Shown here: piece after piece, positions 61,519-64,000 of the stretch | How positions within the stretch are numbered: position 1 is the first letter of the stretch | Layout of the letters: each line of letters opens with the position of its first letter | NCBI RefSeq assembly: GCF_000312105.1 | Contig: NZ_HE978636.1 | Span: forward strand, 1,225,652-1,289,651 | Origin: Aeromicrobium massiliense JC14 | Lineage (GTDB): Bacteria; Actinomycetota; Actinomycetes; Propionibacteriales; Nocardioidaceae | DNA: 64,000 bases | Direction of reading: 5' to 3' | The notes under the pieces: generated by a model | Told to the model about the DNA's origin: nothing | The model's input: the letters and a program-made list of their open reading frames with translations, nothing else | Database searches by the model: none | Made by a program: the position numbers and the translations under genes

Positions 61519-63714
61519 ATGCGCCGACTTCTGGTGCCTTTCGCCCTTGCCCTCGGTGGTGCGCTGCTCGGTGGTACGCTCCATGCGCCCGCCAACGCGG
61601 CCGAGCCGCTCGAGGTGGTCATGACGGTGCGACAGCCCGACGGCAGCGTGGCCTTGACCGGCTCCGCCCAGGCGTGGGAGGTCTACCAGGGCGCGGACGG
61701 CGCGGAGTACGTCCGTCACCGCCAGACCTGCCAGGTGGACGTGGCGGCCGAGACCTGTGCGTTTCGAGGCCTGCCAACCGGTACGTACGTGTTCGACACC
61801 GGCTCGTGGGACTCTCGGGACGGCACGACACGCACGTTCTACGACGCCACCTCGACCGGCACGCCTGATCCCAGCAAGGCTTCGCGCGTGCAGGTGACCG
61901 CCAACGACGGCGTCGTGCGTGACCTCGACGTGCGCCGTCAGCGAGCCGCCGTCGCGTTCGTCAAGATGACCAACGAGGCGTGGAAGGACGGATCGTGGAC
62001 CGGCCTGGCGACGTTCCCGAACCCGTTGCGCACGGAGGGTCAGCCCGCGGAGACGACCGTGTCGACCTTCGTCGACGAGGGCAGCTCGGACTTCTATGCG
62101 TTGCCGCCGGGGCTTCCCCTCACCTTCGCCTTTCGGCCCGACAGCAACCAGGACTACGTCCACACCTATCTCGGGAACGCGAGGAAGAAGAGCGCCGCGC
62201 GGGTCGTCGCCCTGGCGGCAGGCGACCCGACCCGGCTGCAGATCACGCCGCAGCACCGGCCGACGCTGCGCGGCACCGTCCAGATCGCCGGAGGGGGTGA
62301 CGTGACGAAGCTGCGGGTGCAGGGGTGGATGCTGCGGACCGAGGGATGGACCCGCTGGATGAGCGGCACCGAGGTGGCGCCTGGCGGCAGCTTCGTGATC
62401 ACGGACATCCCCACCGGCCGCTGGCGACTCGAGGTCGTCGACACCACGGGAGTCTTCCGTGACCGCTGGTACCACAACGGCACGTCCCTGGCCTCGACCG
62501 ACGACATCTACATCGACGACCAGCTTCCGACCCCGCTCGACCCGATCGTGCTGAGCGGTGCCGCGCCTCAACCTAGGTTCGGCGTGACGGGCCTCGTTGC
62601 CAGCGCCCCGGCCGCGACGATCGTGGGCCGGCCGGTGCCGGTCACGGTCTCGATGACCGACCACTCCGGCGGCACCGTGCACGTGCTGGACGGCGAGCGG
62701 TTGGTCGGGACGGGCCGCCTCGTCGATGGCAAGGGCGGAGCCAAGGGAACTGTCGACGTCGTCGGTCTGGGTGCGGGTGCCCACGCCCTGCGGGCCTACT
62801 TCGCCGGTACTGACGCGTTGCGTTCCGCGTTCTCCGCGCCCATGAGCGTGAGCGTGCGGCACCCGGCCACCGTGTCCGCCAAGCCGGCGGGGTCGTTCAC
62901 GGCGGGACGGTCCGGAGCCCTGACGGTCTCGGTCGCCAGCGCGGCAGCAGTGCCGACCGGGACGGTGACGGTCAAGGACGGCACGCAGGTCGTCGGCCGA
63001 GCGGAGCTGCGCAGCACCGATCGCGGGACCGTGCGTGTCCCGGTGTCCGCGCGTCCGTCGGGCTCGCGCACGCTCCGTGTGGAGCTCGCCGGGTCGACGA
63101 ACGTCGCGCCAGCCGCGACGACCCTTCAGGTCACGGTCGCCAAGGCGTCGCCGACGCTCAGCGCCCGCGTGACCCGCTCCCTGGTGGTCGGCTCGCGGGG
63201 TGAGCTGGCCGTCACGGTGACGGCGCCGGGCCTGACACCGGCGGGTGGCGTGACTGTCAAGGACGGCAGCACGATCGTGGGCCGCGGCACGCTGACGGGC
63301 GCGAGTCGGGGCACCGTGCGTGTGCCGCTGGCGCCGCGTCGAGCCGGAACCCGCGCCTACACGGTCGTCTTCGCCGGTTCGGGTCACGTCGGCTCGCGCT
63401 CGGTGTCCGCTCGGCTCGGAGTGGCCAAGGCTCGCTCGAAGGTCGCGCTGGCGCCACGGGGAAGGATCACGGCGAAGCGCAAGGCCAAGATCTCGGTCCG
63501 CGTGTCGGCCGCCGGCGTGGTGCCGACGGGACGGGTGACCGTGCGGAGCGGGTCGAAGATCGTGGGCGTCGCCACGCTCACTGCGCGGGACCGCGGCCTG
63601 CGCGTGATCACGATCAAGGGACTTCCCAGGGGCAAGCGGACCCTGACCGTGACGTACTCCGGCAGCGCCCAGATCAACGGGGCGACCGGTCGGCGGGTGC
63701 TGGCCGTCCGGTAG
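61519..63714 (+). CDS. Secreted Ig-like repeat protein
   Basis: A 731-residue protein: signal peptide about 1-27 (HAPANAAEP), a first module with FRGLPTGTYVFDTGSW (as in the giant protein), a second with ITDIPTGRWRLEVVD, then four Ig-like Big_3 modules containing VTVKDGTxVVGRAxL strands, ending KRTLTVTYSGSAQINGATG, close to HVLKLVYSGNAQINAKT of the giant protein. GGAGG 6 nt before the ATG. No sortase signal. Probably the same surface system as the preceding two genes. Confidence 0.85.
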   Translation: MRRLLVPFALALGGALLGGTLHAPANAAEPLEVVMTVRQPDGSVALTGSAQAWEVYQGADGAEYVRHRQTCQVDVAAETCAFRGLPTGTYVFDTGSWDSRDGTTRTFYDATSTGTPDPSKASRVQVTANDGVVRDLDVRRQRAAVAFVKMTNEAWKDGSWTGLATFPNPLRTEGQPAETTVSTFVDEGSSDFYALPPGLPLTFAFRPDSNQDYVHTYLGNARKKSAARVVALAAGDPTRLQITPQHRPTLRGTVQIAGGGDVTKLRVQGWMLRTEGWTRWMSGTEVAPGGSFVITDIPTGRWRLEVVDTTGVFRDRWYHNGTSLASTDDIYIDDQLPTPLDPIVLSGAAPQPRFGVTGLVASAPAATIVGRPVPVTVSMTDHSGGTVHVLDGERLVGTGRLVDGKGGAKGTVDVVGLGAGAHALRAYFAGTDALRSAFSAPMSVSVRHPATVSAKPAGSFTAGRSGALTVSVASAAAVPTGTVTVKDGTQVVGRAELRSTDRGTVRVPVSARPSGSRTLRVELAGSTNVAPAATTLQVTVAKASPTLSARVTRSLVVGSRGELAVTVTAPGLTPAGGVTVKDGSTIVGRGTLTGASRGTVRVPLAPRRAGTRAYTVVFAGSGHVGSRSVSARLGVAKARSKVALAPRGRITAKRKAKISVRVSAAGVVPTGRVTVRSGSKIVGVATLTARDRGLRVITIKGLPRGKRTLTVTYSGSAQINGATGRRVLAVR

Positions 63715-63740
63715 GCCACCGTCTCCGACCATCGTGGCTA

Positions 63741-63776
63741 CATGAGGTCCGCATCCTGCCGGGTGCGGGCCTCATG
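63741..63776 (+). terminator. Terminator after the 61519 gene
   Basis: CATGAGGTCCGCA (63741-63753) pairs with TGCGGGCCTCATG (63764-63776), one mismatch, 10-nt loop. Confidence 0.7.
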
Positions 63777-63957
63777 TCCTGCTGTCCGGTCGAACGCCGC
63801 CCCTCCGGTCGCCGGGGGACCGGGATTGCGGCGGAGCAGTGCGAGACCGCGGCGTGGGATCCATCGCCCGGGTGCTCCTGGGTGCCGAGGGCTCGCGAGG
63901 ACGGCATGGTCCCTGCTCCTCGACGAGGGCGCGACCGGGTCGCCCTGGAACGACAGC

Positions 63958-63985
63958 GTGGCGGATCCCGTGAGGGATCCGCCAC
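63958..63985. terminator. Hairpin at the window end
   Basis: GTGGCGGATCCC pairs with GGGATCCGCCAC (12 bp), 4-nt loop. It is likely the terminator of a minus-strand gene beyond base 64000. The bases 63777-63957 show no gene I can support. Confidence 0.6.
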
Positions 63986-64000
63986 GCCTGGTCGGCAAGT

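Noticed and set aside
63738..63998. An 86-codon minus-strand frame at the window end
   Set aside because: It runs across two hairpins, has no ribosome site and shows no recognisable protein features.

Overview
The window is high-GC DNA (about 70 percent G+C by eye) with dense, short-spaced genes, frequent GTG starts and many leaderless starts. The gene content points to an actinobacterium, most likely Nocardioidaceae (Aeromicrobium or Nocardioides type). Supporting signs are mycothiol synthesis (mshA), senX3-regX3-phoU, carD-ispF-cysS-rlmB, an HbhA-like protein with its usual neighbours, and the CysA2-SseC-type sulfur cluster. The order mshA / YbjN / gpmA / regX3-senX3 / phoU / carD / ispF / cysS / rlmB matches the layout known from Streptomyces and Mycobacterium. 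The genus is an inference.

Layout. 1-3.3 kb: sulfur-carrier and sulfurtransferase cluster (MoaD/ThiS end, membrane protein, thioredoxin-like, a cysteine-rich leader peptide, DUF4395, rhodanese, DUF1416). 3.3-9.9 kb: LCP cell-wall ligase, D-aminoacyl-tRNA deacylase, nitrobindin, YgfZ, mannose-6-P isomerase and mannose-1-P guanylyltransferase, asparaginase. 9.9-13.6 kb: XRE regulator, HbhA-like protein, DUF2516, BCCT transporter. 13.6-19 kb: an AlkB-like repair enzyme behind a LexA-type SOS box, then a tightly overlapped four-gene operon (ADP-ribosylglycohydrolase, PfkB kinase, NCS1 permease, isochorismatase-type hydrolase). 19-20.2 kb: a DUF559 nuclease-like gene enclosed by inverted copies of a 21-24 bp repeat. 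20.2-30.1 kb: typA, DHA2 exporter, Na+/H+ antiporter, two SDRs, an acyl-CoA dehydrogenase / acyl-CoA ligase pair diverging from a palindromic operator. 30.1-42.3 kb: the conserved mshA to rlmB region, with a C39-type secreted peptidase. 42.4-48.3 kb: flavin reductase, MetQNI importer, FAD-linked sugar lactone oxidase and a PLP-dependent alanine-racemase-fold enzyme. 48.43 kb: tRNA-Thr(TGT). 48.6-64 kb: an accessory stretch of small secreted or membrane proteins, two tandem paralogous unknowns (the first frameshifted), a LuxR regulator, and three large secreted Ig-like or repeat proteins, one of about 2,320 residues.

How it fits together. The sulfur cluster appears to be controlled by a leaderless cysteine-codon upstream ORF of the type described in mycobacteria. 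Phosphate control is visible as 11-nt-period GTTC direct repeats between senX3 and phoU. DNA-damage control is visible at alkB. Convergent gene pairs are closed by GC-rich hairpins without U-tracts; five share a GTGCG(T/G)C-type tail, and a separate family of long GTGTGA hairpins closes three other convergent pairs. The most unusual items are the repeat-bounded DUF559 element (18985-20199), the frameshifted paralogue pair at 50.1-51.3 kb, and the secreted repeat-protein cluster.
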